DNA of 6,957 nucleotides from Candidatus Gastranaerophilales bacterium (GTDB lineage Bacteria > Cyanobacteriota > Vampirovibrionia > Gastranaerophilales > Gastranaerophilaceae), in contig CALVEE010000220.1 of assembly GCA_944326495.1 (NCBI GenBank), positions 1 to 6,957 of the forward strand, in the 5' to 3' direction. The notes below the pieces were generated by a model, which saw only the letters and a list, made by a program, of their open reading frames with translations, was not told where the DNA came from and made no database searches. Shown one piece after another: positions 1-6,560 of the stretch (position 1 is the first letter of the stretch; each line of letters starts with the position of its first letter). Made by a program: the position numbers and the translations under genes.

Positions 1-2016
1 GTTTTTGATAATGTTCTTGATATGCTTTCAAAAAACAAAATCCCTTGTTTTTATTTTGACGGTCAGGTAAGTGCTTTAGAAGATTATCTTGAAATGAGGC
101 CTGAAAATGAAGAATTGGTTTTGGGGCTTATAAGACACAAGAAACTTTTCATAGGGCCGTTTTATTGTCTGGCGGATGAATTTTTAACAGATAAAACCTG
201 TTTTTCAAAAAACCTTGAGATCGGGCTTAAACAAGCAGAAAAATTCGGGTGCAAAGATTTTATCGGATATCTTGCAGATACTTTCGGACACAGCCAGAAT
301 GTTGTTGATATCTTAAGAGATTTTGGGATTGATAAATGTATGGTCTGGCGCGGAGTCGGAGATTTCCCTTCCGAATTCTCATGGTGCGGAATGGATACGG
401 TTAATCTTGTAAGAGGCTATTTTCAAGATACCTTTTCTCTTAATTTACCGATAGAAAAGAAAGCAGAAATTCTCAAAAAGAACCTTGATTTGATTGCAGA
501 GAAATCAAAAAATTGTATTCTGCTCCCGATTGGCGCCGACCATTTAGGTGTTGAGAGCGACATCGATGTTCAAATTGAGACAGTAAACGAACTTTTAAAA
601 GAGGATTATCATATTAAACTCGGCTCGCCGTTTGATTATTTTAAACGTGTTGAAAATAATTTCAAGGATTTTACCTGGGATGATGAACTTAGAGACAATT
701 CAAAAACATTCATCCTTCAAGGATGCTATTCTTCAAGGCTCGATTTAAAGCGGGAGAATGTTGAATGCACTTATCTTCTTGATTTGGCTTCGCGTTTTGT
801 GAAACAGCAAAAAGAGATTGGATATACAGGAGTCTTAGAATACGCGTATAAACTCCTTCTTCAAAATCAGGCTCATGACAGTATCTGCGGGTGCTCAACC
901 GATGATGTCCATTCGGAAAACCTTATCAGGTATAAAAAAATTAAACAAATAGCAAATACGATTATTGATGAATTAAAATTTAAAAATCATTTTGAAGAAA
1001 AGAAGATTTTAAACCTTTCAGAAAAGCCGTTTTCCGGTATTGTAGAGTTTGAAACAACTGCAAAACTTGAAGGTTATTATAAAATAGCCTGCCGTAAAGG
1101 TTTTGATAAGTATCTGCTTACTGATACTCAAAGAATTCCGGTTACGGAAGATTACACAAATATATATACGTATTTAGCAGAGGTAAAAGATTTAGAGCCG
1201 GGAGAAGTTGAATATTTAATGCCGGTTGTAAGCAATACAGATTTGAAAATTACAGAAACATCGATAGAGAATTCTAATATTTGTTTAAAAGTTATAGACG
1301 GGAATTTATTAATAAACGGAATAAGAATGTCGCTTGTTGATTTTGTTGACTACGGTGACAGCTACAATTCCGGCCCTAAGGCTGATGATTACGGAGTTGA
1401 ACTTAAGGTTTTGAGAACGCGTATTGCGCTCAAAACATCTTCAAGAGTTTCTTTAAAAATAGATTTTGAAGGCGCGTGGGATGTTATTCCGCTTAGTGTT
1501 TCATTAGATAAGCACGCTTGCTGCCTGCAGTTCAAATTTGATTGGATTAATACGCAGAAAAATCATCTTCTAACGTCCGCTTTTGAGCTTGAGCAGCCGA
1601 TTAGGGAAGTCTTTTCCGAAGATATGAACCTCTTAATAAAGAGAAATTTTGACCCGGATTATGACATAAGAAAAAATTTACCCCAAACAAGAGGGCTGGA
1701 AGCTAAAACAAATACCGCCCCGATGCAGAGAGGTCTGCTGATAGATGAGGACAGCGGAAATAATCTCGGAATTGTAACCAAAGGAATTACTCAATACGAA
1801 GTATTCAAAAATAAACTTTATATTCCGCTCCTGCGTGCAACTGGAGTAATTTCTAATCCGGAAAACCCTGCCCGCACAACTCCGGCAGGGCCTCCGATTG
1901 AAGTTGAAACTTTACAGCAAATCGGAAAAAACAGGGCAGAGTTTTATATGTTTTTCGGAAACCATAATGCGTTTTATGAAGTATTAAACAAAGTTTATAA
2001 TTACATTGTTATTTAA
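1..2016 (+). CDS. Alpha-mannosidase, glycoside hydrolase family 38 (5'-partial)
   Basis: Zinc-dependent retaining alpha-mannosidase of the MngB-like bacterial GH38 type, which removes alpha-linked mannose from glycans or mannosyl conjugates. The frame is open from base 1; the ATG at 22 is internal, because the residues around it align with the part of E. coli MngB just before its YVLDGQ motif (here FYFDGQ). About 35 N-terminal residues, including the zinc-binding His-x-Asp, therefore lie outside the window. Numbering from the ATG at 22: the nucleophile and zinc ligand is probably D86 in ADTFGH (codon 277-279), the acid/base candidate is D173 in GADH, and zinc-ligand H285 lies in the family signature NQAHDSICGC. 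The catalytic barrel runs to about 210, the helical middle domain about 225-315, and the beta domains from about 330 to 664. The protein ends roughly 100-125 residues earlier than MngB, so the last beta domain seems absent. No intrinsic terminator is visible after the stop. Its localisation cannot be judged without the N-terminus. The family call is firm; the substrate is unknown. Confidence 0.9.
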   Translation, partial: VFDNVLDMLSKNKIPCFYFDGQVSALEDYLEMRPENEELVLGLIRHKKLFIGPFYCLADEFLTDKTCFSKNLEIGLKQAEKFGCKDFIGYLADTFGHSQNVVDILRDFGIDKCMVWRGVGDFPSEFSWCGMDTVNLVRGYFQDTFSLNLPIEKKAEILKKNLDLIAEKSKNCILLPIGADHLGVESDIDVQIETVNELLKEDYHIKLGSPFDYFKRVENNFKDFTWDDELRDNSKTFILQGCYSSRLDLKRENVECTYLLDLASRFVKQQKEIGYTGVLEYAYKLLLQNQAHDSICGCSTDDVHSENLIRYKKIKQIANTIIDELKFKNHFEEKKILNLSEKPFSGIVEFETTAKLEGYYKIACRKGFDKYLLTDTQRIPVTEDYTNIYTYLAEVKDLEPGEVEYLMPVVSNTDLKITETSIENSNICLKVIDGNLLINGIRMSLVDFVDYGDSYNSGPKADDYGVELKVLRTRIALKTSSRVSLKIDFEGAWDVIPLSVSLDKHACCLQFKFDWINTQKNHLLTSAFELEQPIREVFSEDMNLLIKRNFDPDYDIRKNLPQTRGLEAKTNTAPMQRGLLIDEDSGNNLGIVTKGITQYEVFKNKLYIPLLRATGVISNPENPARTTPAGPPIEVETLQQIGKNRAEFYMFFGNHNAFYEVLNKVYNYIVI

Positions 2017-2980
2017 TAAAATATAAATCTTTAAAGTTTAATCCGTGAGTCGCAAGAGAGTCTATGACTGTAGCTGCGTAGGAATTAAATACTGAATTGT
2101 AATTTTTAAGAGCAGTTTTGATTACATTCTTGTTTTCGTTTTCATTGAGCGTAATCTCTCCGGATTTTATGCCTTCAATAACTTTTGGAATATTAGCGTA
2201 TGTTGCTTTCCCGTATTTTTTTTGTGCAACAGCTTTTACATATTTCATTTCAAAACATAAAAGTCCTACTTTGATACCAAGCTCATCATCTTTTGTACAA
2301 GCATCCCTTAAAGCTTTTGGAGTCGGATATTTAAGGACATAATCACCTTTTCGGTCTTTAATAAAATTCCCGTTCTTATCTTTCTTATATAAAATATCAT
2401 TCAGAAGCTTTTCATTCATATTTTTATAAATATTAGTCCATCCGTTCCCTTTTGACGGGAAAAAGTCTTTAACAGTAATTCCTGTAATCTGCATTGGTCC
2501 GGCTCCGGTAGAAGAATTTATATTCTTTGTAAATTTTCCGTTCGTTTCCTGCCCGATAATAGCAATTAAGAGTACTTCGGGTATATTATATTTTTCAGCG
2601 GCATCACTAATCTTTTCTGTCCAATAATCAATATCAATATTATTAATATCAACGCCGCGTTTCCGGGCTTCATTCGTAATCATTTTGGTTACTTCCGGAT
2701 TTTGCGGTGCATCAGTTTCTTTTTCTTCAGTTTTTTGCTGAATATAAAATTTGTCTAAAATTTTCGGCTCATAACTCTTGATGGCATCTTGTTCAGCAAT
2801 TGTAAATTTTTCTTTTAAATCATTTTCAAATTCCATTGCTTTTGCATATTTTTGGTTAAAAATACTTATCTCATCGAATTTATCAGTCTTTTCGAGCTTA
2901 CCATCCTGATTGGCATCAGCTAATCTTGCAATAATAGCTTTCATACCTTTCCAACTGCTATAATCAATTGAATCTGTCAT
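2009..2980 (-). CDS. EF-hand-like lytic transglycosylase (SLT domain) protein, no signal peptide
   Basis: A 323-residue protein predicted to cleave the glycan strands of peptidoglycan. An N-terminal calcium-loop-like segment at 22-33 reads DANQDGKLEKTD, with D22, N24, D26, E30 and D33 at EF-hand/dockerin ligand positions. A charged, probably helical linker follows (about 40-110, Lys/Glu-rich). The transglycosylase fold starts near 117: E145 in IIGQETNGKF is the likely catalytic glutamate, then GAGPMQIT (159-166) corresponds to the family GxxGLMQ motif, a helix at about 234-256 (ELGIKVGLLCFEMKYV) fits the fold, and ALKNYNS (290-296) matches the usual late Tyr-Asn motif. An insertion of charged residues lies at about 196-220. 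The start chosen is ATG at 2980, preceded by AAAGGA. The frame stays open to 3193, but those 71 codons look like non-coding DNA and cover the promoter region. No signal peptide or membrane segment is seen, which is odd for a wall enzyme. It converges on the mannosidase with an 8-bp overlap. The domain call is good; the biological role is open. Confidence 0.85.
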   Translation of the reverse strand: MTDSIDYSSWKGMKAIIARLADANQDGKLEKTDKFDEISIFNQKYAKAMEFENDLKEKFTIAEQDAIKSYEPKILDKFYIQQKTEEKETDAPQNPEVTKMITNEARKRGVDINNIDIDYWTEKISDAAEKYNIPEVLLIAIIGQETNGKFTKNINSSTGAGPMQITGITVKDFFPSKGNGWTNIYKNMNEKLLNDILYKKDKNGNFIKDRKGDYVLKYPTPKALRDACTKDDELGIKVGLLCFEMKYVKAVAQKKYGKATYANIPKVIEGIKSGEITLNENENKNVIKTALKNYNSVFNSYAATVIDSLATHGLNFKDLYFIK

Positions 2981-2994
2981 CTTACTATTACCGT

Positions 2995-3000
2995 TCCTTT
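2995..3000 (-). promoter_or_regulatory. Candidate ribosome binding site of the transglycosylase gene
   Basis: On the minus strand AAAGGA lies 14 bases before the ATG at 2980. The spacing is long, but no other in-frame start between it and 2980 exists, and the more distant ATGs at 3019 and 3154 have no Shine-Dalgarno-like sequence. It supports 2980 as the start. Confidence 0.4.
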
Positions 3001-3125
3001 CAAGAGTATATAACGGCATAATAATTTTAAACTTTAGGGAATCGTTACAAAAATTTACAAATTGAGGGTGCGGAAAAATTAATAAGATAATTTGTACACA
3101 AACTTTGAACTCTAATGCACCATAA

Positions 3126-3145
3126 TTTTCATTATGGACTATAAC
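3126..3145 (-). promoter_or_regulatory. Mirrored motif, copy 1 (faces transglycosylase gene)
   Basis: On the minus strand this reads GTTAT-N4-CATAATGAAAA. CATAAT (3131-3136) can serve as a -10 box, with TTGTAT (3153-3158) sixteen bases upstream as a weak -35. The same 20-bp pattern occurs on the plus strand at 3255-3274. This copy also sits in a 7-bp dyad, CCATAAT/ATTATGG, at 3120-3137 with a 4-base loop, which could be an operator. A start here would leave a leader of about 140 bases. The promoter role is inferred. Confidence 0.35.
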
Positions 3146-3174
3146 CAGCTTCATACAAGAATAGCTTAAATATA

Positions 3175-3184
3175 GACTTAAGTC
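3175..3184. promoter_or_regulatory. 10-bp perfect palindrome GACTTAAGTC, possible operator
   Basis: GACTTAAGTC is a perfect palindrome in the middle of the divergent intergenic region, just upstream of the TTGCAA box. A dimeric regulator could bind here, but the site is short and no regulator gene is present in the window. Confidence 0.2.
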
Positions 3185-3187
3185 AAT

Positions 3188-3218
3188 TTGCAATAAGAAT
3201 TAAAATATCATTTATAAT
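3188..3218 (+). promoter_or_regulatory. Possible sigma-70-like promoter for the glycosyltransferase operon
   Basis: TTGCAA at 3188-3193 and a perfect TATAAT at 3213-3218 are separated by 19 bases, slightly longer than ideal. A transcript from here would have a leader of about 90 bases. In DNA this AT-rich a TATAAT can occur by chance, and it competes with the CATAAT at 3264 as the real -10. Confidence 0.3.
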
Positions 3219-3221
3219 TCA

Positions 3222-3288
3222 ATGTATACCACTTAATTTGCGCTGTATTCAAGAGTTATGCATCATAATGAAAACTGAGATGTATACC
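3222..3288 (+). repeat. Direct repeat pair ATGTATACC
   Basis: ATGTATACC occurs at 3222-3230 and again at 3280-3288, 58 bases apart start to start, on either side of the second mirrored motif and just upstream of the glycosyltransferase ribosome binding site. Each holds the palindrome GTATAC. It could be a pair of regulator sites; chance is possible. Confidence 0.3.
3255..3274 (+). promoter_or_regulatory. Mirrored motif, copy 2 (faces glycosyltransferase gene)
   Basis: GTTAT-N4-CATAATGAAAA on the plus strand, 16 of 20 positions identical to the minus-strand copy at 3126-3145, including 11 consecutive bases. A TGTAT lies a few bases upstream in both copies (here 3244-3248). If CATAAT (3264-3269) is a -10 box, transcription would start about 35-40 bases before the GTG at 3314. 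It may be a shared promoter type or a regulator binding site. Confidence 0.35.
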
Positions 3289-3301
3289 GGATAAAATTTA
3301 T

Positions 3302-3306
3302 AAGGG
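3302..3306 (+). promoter_or_regulatory. Ribosome binding site deciding the GTG start of the glycosyltransferase
   Basis: AAGGG lies seven bases before the GTG at 3314. The GT2 motif SVIIPVYN begins at residue 4, exactly where this family normally starts, so the GTG is the true start. Confidence 0.75.
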
Positions 3307-3313
3307 AAATTAA

Positions 3314-5515
3314 GTGAAATTATCAGTAATCATTCCTGTTTATAATGTTGAAAAGTATCTGCGAGAATGTCTTGAGAGTGTAGTTAATCAGACATTGAAG
3401 GATATTGAGATAATTTGTGTCAATGACGGTTCTACGGATAGTTCTGCTCTAATACTGGATGAGTATGCCCGAAAAGATAATAGAATAAAGGTCTATACGC
3501 AGGAAAATCAAGGGCAGGGTGCTGCGAGAAATATGGCCTTAGAACTTGCGCAGGGTGATTATATAGCGTTTGTGGATTCTGATGACTGGCTGGAAGTTAG
3601 TGCACTTGAAGAATTGTATAAGTTTATAACTGAAAAAGGAGCAGAGGCGGTTGTTTTTGATTTTGTCGAATGCTCGGAACAGACGGGGAAAAAGAAGTTT
3701 GAGAATTTCGCCAGGAAAATAAAAAAGCATTATCATTACGATTTGTTGAAAAAAGGCTCTTTCAATTGGCGTGATTTGAAGAGGCACTGCCTTTTAAACC
3801 TCACGGATGCAGCCTGGCATAAGATATATTCACGGGAATTTTTAATAAAAAACGGGATAAGGTTCGGAATTGGACGTAATAACGAAGATGATATATTTTC
3901 GCAAAAAGTATTATTCTGTGCCGACAAAATATATTATCTCGGAAGATATCTGTATAATTATCGGGCAAGAATGAACTCATCTGTTGAGCGGTTTGGTTTA
4001 GAGCGTATAGAAATTTTTAAGGCTCTCCGACAAACTCATGAATTCCTAAATAATAGAGGACTTTTAGATGAACTTTCAAATGAATTTTTTGAGTATAAAA
4101 TAAGAGAAATTGCTAATGCGTATAAATATATTCCTCAAGTACAGCAGGATATCTATATGCAGGAAGCTGAAAAGTATTTAACTGATACGGAGTATTTAAA
4201 TTTAAAGCAAAAGATAAAAAATAATAATTCTTTATTAGAAAATATATTTTCGGTAAAGAACGTGAGACAAGATAACCGGATACATAAAGTAATTACATTA
4301 TGCGGAAAACAATATTATTGCAATCTGTCTAAAATATATAATAATATTAAAGACAAAACCGAAAAAATAGTAAATATATCCACGTATGGAGAACATATAA
4401 TATTTCAATTTCTGGTTTTTAAATTTAAAATAAAACCCGGTTTTTTGCCCCAAAAGTATAAAGAGTTTATTTCTTATAATACAAAACCAAAAACAATCTT
4501 AATAATAGAATTTAACCATTGTCATATGGAAACTATTCCGGGATATAGCAGATATTTAGTACAATTGGGGTATAATGTCTGTGTCTTAACCAGATTTTAT
4601 ACCGGAGGTGTATTCTCTTTAATAAAAGATAAATCAATAAAAGTTTTTGAATGTAATCCCGTAACATTCGATAAGATTTATGAAGATGCTGATTTTTCAA
4701 AATTTGAAAGAATAATATATAATTCACGCGGTATTTATTTTAGAAAAAATGATGTAAATAATACCAACTACAATGATATATTTGAATACTTTAGTAAAAT
4801 AAAACAGGGCAAAAAGAAAAATATTTATGTACAGCATCATATAGAAAAAATGAACCGGAATTCGCAGGATAAATATATAATTCTTGCTAATCCTAAAAAA
4901 GAGGCGTTTTTAGAACCATTAGTCGTAAATCCTCATTATTTCGGAAAGATAACACAAATGCCGCGAAATAAGATAGTGTCTTTTATATCAATAGGAGAAC
5001 TTTCTTCCGAACGCAGAAATGTTAAACTTCTGACTGATGCAGTAGAAAATTTAGTCAAACTAGGCTATACATACTTTAAGATTAATATCGTAGGAGGCGG
5101 TAATTTAGAAAACTTGGCACCTTCTATTAAAAAATATTTTAATATTTTAGGCCGTTTAAATTACAAAGACATGTTCAATTATCTTGAAAAATCTGATTAT
5201 ATATTACCTCTTTTAGATCCGGATTTGAAAGCTCATAACCGTTATTTATCAAGCGGTACAAGCGGGACATTCCAATTAGTATACGGATTTTTAAAACCCT
5301 GTATAATACATAGAAAATTTGCAGATGTTTATAACTTTAATAGTCAAAATAGTATTATCTATGAAAAAAATGAAGAGTTTTTCCAAGCTATGATAAATGC
5401 TATAGATTTAAGACAAGAGCAGTATGGACAATTACAAAGCAATTTACTGGAATGCGTAAGAAATATAGAAGATAAATCTCTGCAAAATTTAAAATATATG
5501 TTAGGAGAAAATTAA
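3314..5515 (+). CDS. Two-domain glycosyltransferase: GT2 (GT-A fold) fused to a GT-B-type transferase
   Basis: A 733-residue bifunctional sugar transferase, probably acting at the cytoplasmic face in surface-polysaccharide assembly. Residues 1-225 are a classic GT2 domain: SVIIPVYN at 4-11, nucleotide-binding D38 in VNDGSTD, the metal-binding DxD D88-S-D90 in FVDSDDW, acceptor-side W168 and the catalytic ED pair E191-D192 in NNEDDIF. Helical residues 225-300 lead to a tail motif, KVITLCGKQYY (325-335), which often ends such enzymes, with a second hydrophobic/basic segment at 362-375. Residues 393-733 form a second transferase resembling the GT4/GT1 C-terminal Rossmann type: ISIGELSSERRN (559-569), INIVGGGNLE (590-599), LGRLNYKDMFNYLEKSDYILPL (from 612), then SSGTSGTFQL and KP at 661-662. 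The start is GTG at 3314 with AAGGG seven bases upstream. Both active-site halves look intact. GC content drops sharply in the linker. The sugars and linkages cannot be told from sequence. It is followed directly by the pyruvyltransferase-family gene. Confidence 0.88.
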   Translation: MKLSVIIPVYNVEKYLRECLESVVNQTLKDIEIICVNDGSTDSSALILDEYARKDNRIKVYTQENQGQGAARNMALELAQGDYIAFVDSDDWLEVSALEELYKFITEKGAEAVVFDFVECSEQTGKKKFENFARKIKKHYHYDLLKKGSFNWRDLKRHCLLNLTDAAWHKIYSREFLIKNGIRFGIGRNNEDDIFSQKVLFCADKIYYLGRYLYNYRARMNSSVERFGLERIEIFKALRQTHEFLNNRGLLDELSNEFFEYKIREIANAYKYIPQVQQDIYMQEAEKYLTDTEYLNLKQKIKNNNSLLENIFSVKNVRQDNRIHKVITLCGKQYYCNLSKIYNNIKDKTEKIVNISTYGEHIIFQFLVFKFKIKPGFLPQKYKEFISYNTKPKTILIIEFNHCHMETIPGYSRYLVQLGYNVCVLTRFYTGGVFSLIKDKSIKVFECNPVTFDKIYEDADFSKFERIIYNSRGIYFRKNDVNNTNYNDIFEYFSKIKQGKKKNIYVQHHIEKMNRNSQDKYIILANPKKEAFLEPLVVNPHYFGKITQMPRNKIVSFISIGELSSERRNVKLLTDAVENLVKLGYTYFKINIVGGGNLENLAPSIKKYFNILGRLNYKDMFNYLEKSDYILPLLDPDLKAHNRYLSSGTSGTFQLVYGFLKPCIIHRKFADVYNFNSQNSIIYEKNEEFFQAMINAIDLRQEQYGQLQSNLLECVRNIEDKSLQNLKYMLGEN
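5503..5507 (+). promoter_or_regulatory. Ribosome binding site of the pyruvyltransferase-family gene
   Basis: AGGAG sits inside the last codons of the glycosyltransferase gene, eight bases before the ATG at 5516. The upstream TAA abuts this ATG, an arrangement typical of translational coupling. Confidence 0.75.
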
Positions 5516-6403
5516 ATGAATAATCCATTTCAGGTTAAGGTTTTATATTGCAATATTAATAATTTTGGTGATCAGTTGAATAAATTAATATTTAAAAAAT
5601 ATCTGCATAAACTAGTCCGTCCCGTAAATTCGTTAAAAAAAGCACAAATCTTGGGCATTGGTTCAATTTTTGAATGGGTAATGGCAGAAAAAAATGAGGA
5701 AGATTATATAGATAAAGAAATAAAGGTTTTTTCTTCAGGATTTCATTATCCAGTAGGAAAACACTACTGGCGGCCAGATTTAATTACACCGGATAAACCC
5801 AAACGAAAAATAAATTTGTATGCAGTGAGAGGTAAAATAAGTTTAGCCAGATGCGCAAATTTGTGTGATACTTCTAATGTTGTTATAGGAGATGGAGGTT
5901 TGCTCTGTTCAGAATTACTAAATCCTGCAAAAATCAAGAAAAAATACAGCCTTGGAATTGTTTCTCATAAATCTGAAAGTAATAATCCTATATTTCAGCA
6001 AATTCATGACAAAGTTCCGGAAAGTGTAATTATTGATATCTCTCAAAAGCCAATCGATTTTTTGAAACAAATTGTACAATGCCGGTGTTTAATTTCGACA
6101 GCAATGCATCCGCTTATAGCGTGTGATAGTTTTGGTATTCCAAACTTGTGGATTACAATTAATGATAAAAACCCGGAAATTCCTTATTATAAGTTTTTCG
6201 ACTATTATTCAGTTTATGATATGGAAATAAAACCTTTTTTAATTTCTAACAGAGTTAATTTTTCAGAAATAATTGATATTGTAAATAGCAATTATTGTAT
6301 TTCGTTTACTAGAGTAGAAGAAATCAAATCCGGGCTAAAAAATGCTATTTTAAGATTAAAGCGGGATATAAATTCTGAAATTTTAACGAACTGTAGATTT
6401 TAA
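5516..6403 (+). CDS. Polysaccharide pyruvyltransferase-family protein (CsaB/WcaK-like)
   Basis: A 295-residue protein of the polysaccharide pyruvyltransferase family, enzymes that move a pyruvyl group from phosphoenolpyruvate onto a sugar as a ketal, giving the glycan a negative charge. Family landmarks appear in order: NINNFGDQLN (13-22), the glycine-rich LGIGSIFEW (46-54), AVRG with conserved R105, GDGGLL (125-130), SLGIVSHKS (145-153) and ISTAMHPLIACDSFGIPN (193-210). R105 and H198 are the best candidates for the Arg and His needed for catalysis in studied members. The His is followed by Pro rather than the more common Gly. No signal peptide or membrane segment is visible, which fits a cytosolic enzyme. 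The ATG directly follows the upstream TAA, with AGGAG eight bases before it inside the upstream gene, so translation is probably coupled to the glycosyltransferase. Family members without proven pyruvyl transfer exist, so the exact donor and acceptor are inferred. Confidence 0.85.
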   Translation: MNNPFQVKVLYCNINNFGDQLNKLIFKKYLHKLVRPVNSLKKAQILGIGSIFEWVMAEKNEEDYIDKEIKVFSSGFHYPVGKHYWRPDLITPDKPKRKINLYAVRGKISLARCANLCDTSNVVIGDGGLLCSELLNPAKIKKKYSLGIVSHKSESNNPIFQQIHDKVPESVIIDISQKPIDFLKQIVQCRCLISTAMHPLIACDSFGIPNLWITINDKNPEIPYYKFFDYYSVYDMEIKPFLISNRVNFSEIIDIVNSNYCISFTRVEEIKSGLKNAILRLKRDINSEILTNCRF

Positions 6404-6500
6404 CAAAAATTAGGTCTTTATGGTGCAAAAATTTGTATTATATATAGCTAAACAAGTGGTTAGGAAAGATTTTAACGAGTTTAAATCAAGTCTGGCAAAA

Positions 6501-6523
6501 CTCCTCTCCCAACGGGAGAGGAG
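6501..6523. repeat. Perfect 10-bp hairpin (CTCCTCTCCC / GGGAGAGGAG)
   Basis: The arms 6501-6510 and 6514-6523 are exact inverted repeats with a 3-base AAC loop. The CTCTCCC-loop-GGGAGAG core is of the kind found in dispersed intergenic repeats of many bacteria. Read on the minus strand, the stem is followed by TTTT (6497-6500), so it could act as a weak terminator for leftward transcripts. On the plus strand there is no T-tract, so it is not a clear intrinsic terminator for the polysaccharide genes, although it could protect their mRNA end. Confidence 0.75.
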
Positions 6524-6541
6524 CAGCCATGTTTGAGGCTG
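6524..6541. repeat. Second small hairpin (CAGCC / GGCTG)
   Basis: Directly abutting the 10-bp hairpin, CAGCC at 6524-6528 pairs with GGCTG at 6537-6541 across an 8-base loop. The two stem-loops look like parts of one repeat unit that ends near the GGTGAGGGG word at 6561-6569. Confidence 0.45.
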
Positions 6542-6560
6542 TGCCGAAAACTACGGATGC

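Noticed and set aside
710..898. Minus-strand open frame inside the mannosidase gene
   Set aside because: It lies entirely opposite a well-conserved GH38 coding region, including the NQAHDSICGC signature, and has no recognisable domain.
2118..2342. Plus-strand open frame opposite the transglycosylase gene
   Set aside because: It is antisense to the conserved transglycosylase C-terminal region, has no ribosome binding site and shows no family features.
2981..3193. Upstream extension of the transglycosylase reading frame, with ATGs at 3193, 3154 and 3019 and a short hydrophobic stretch
   Set aside because: No Shine-Dalgarno-like sequence precedes these ATGs, the translation looks like random AT-rich DNA, and the hydrophobic stretch comes after acidic residues so it is not a signal peptide. 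The candidate promoter and dyad also fall in this stretch.
3539..3927. Two minus-strand open frames opposite the GT2 domain
   Set aside because: They mirror the conserved GT2 coding sequence and have no supporting signals.
4533..4727. Minus-strand open frame opposite the rear glycosyltransferase domain
   Set aside because: Antisense to a coherent long coding region; its composition simply reflects AT-rich codons.
6501..6541. Intrinsic terminator for the polysaccharide operon on the plus strand
   Set aside because: The hairpins are strong but no T-tract follows on the plus strand and they lie about 100 bases past the stop codon; only a weak minus-strand terminator reading has any T-run.
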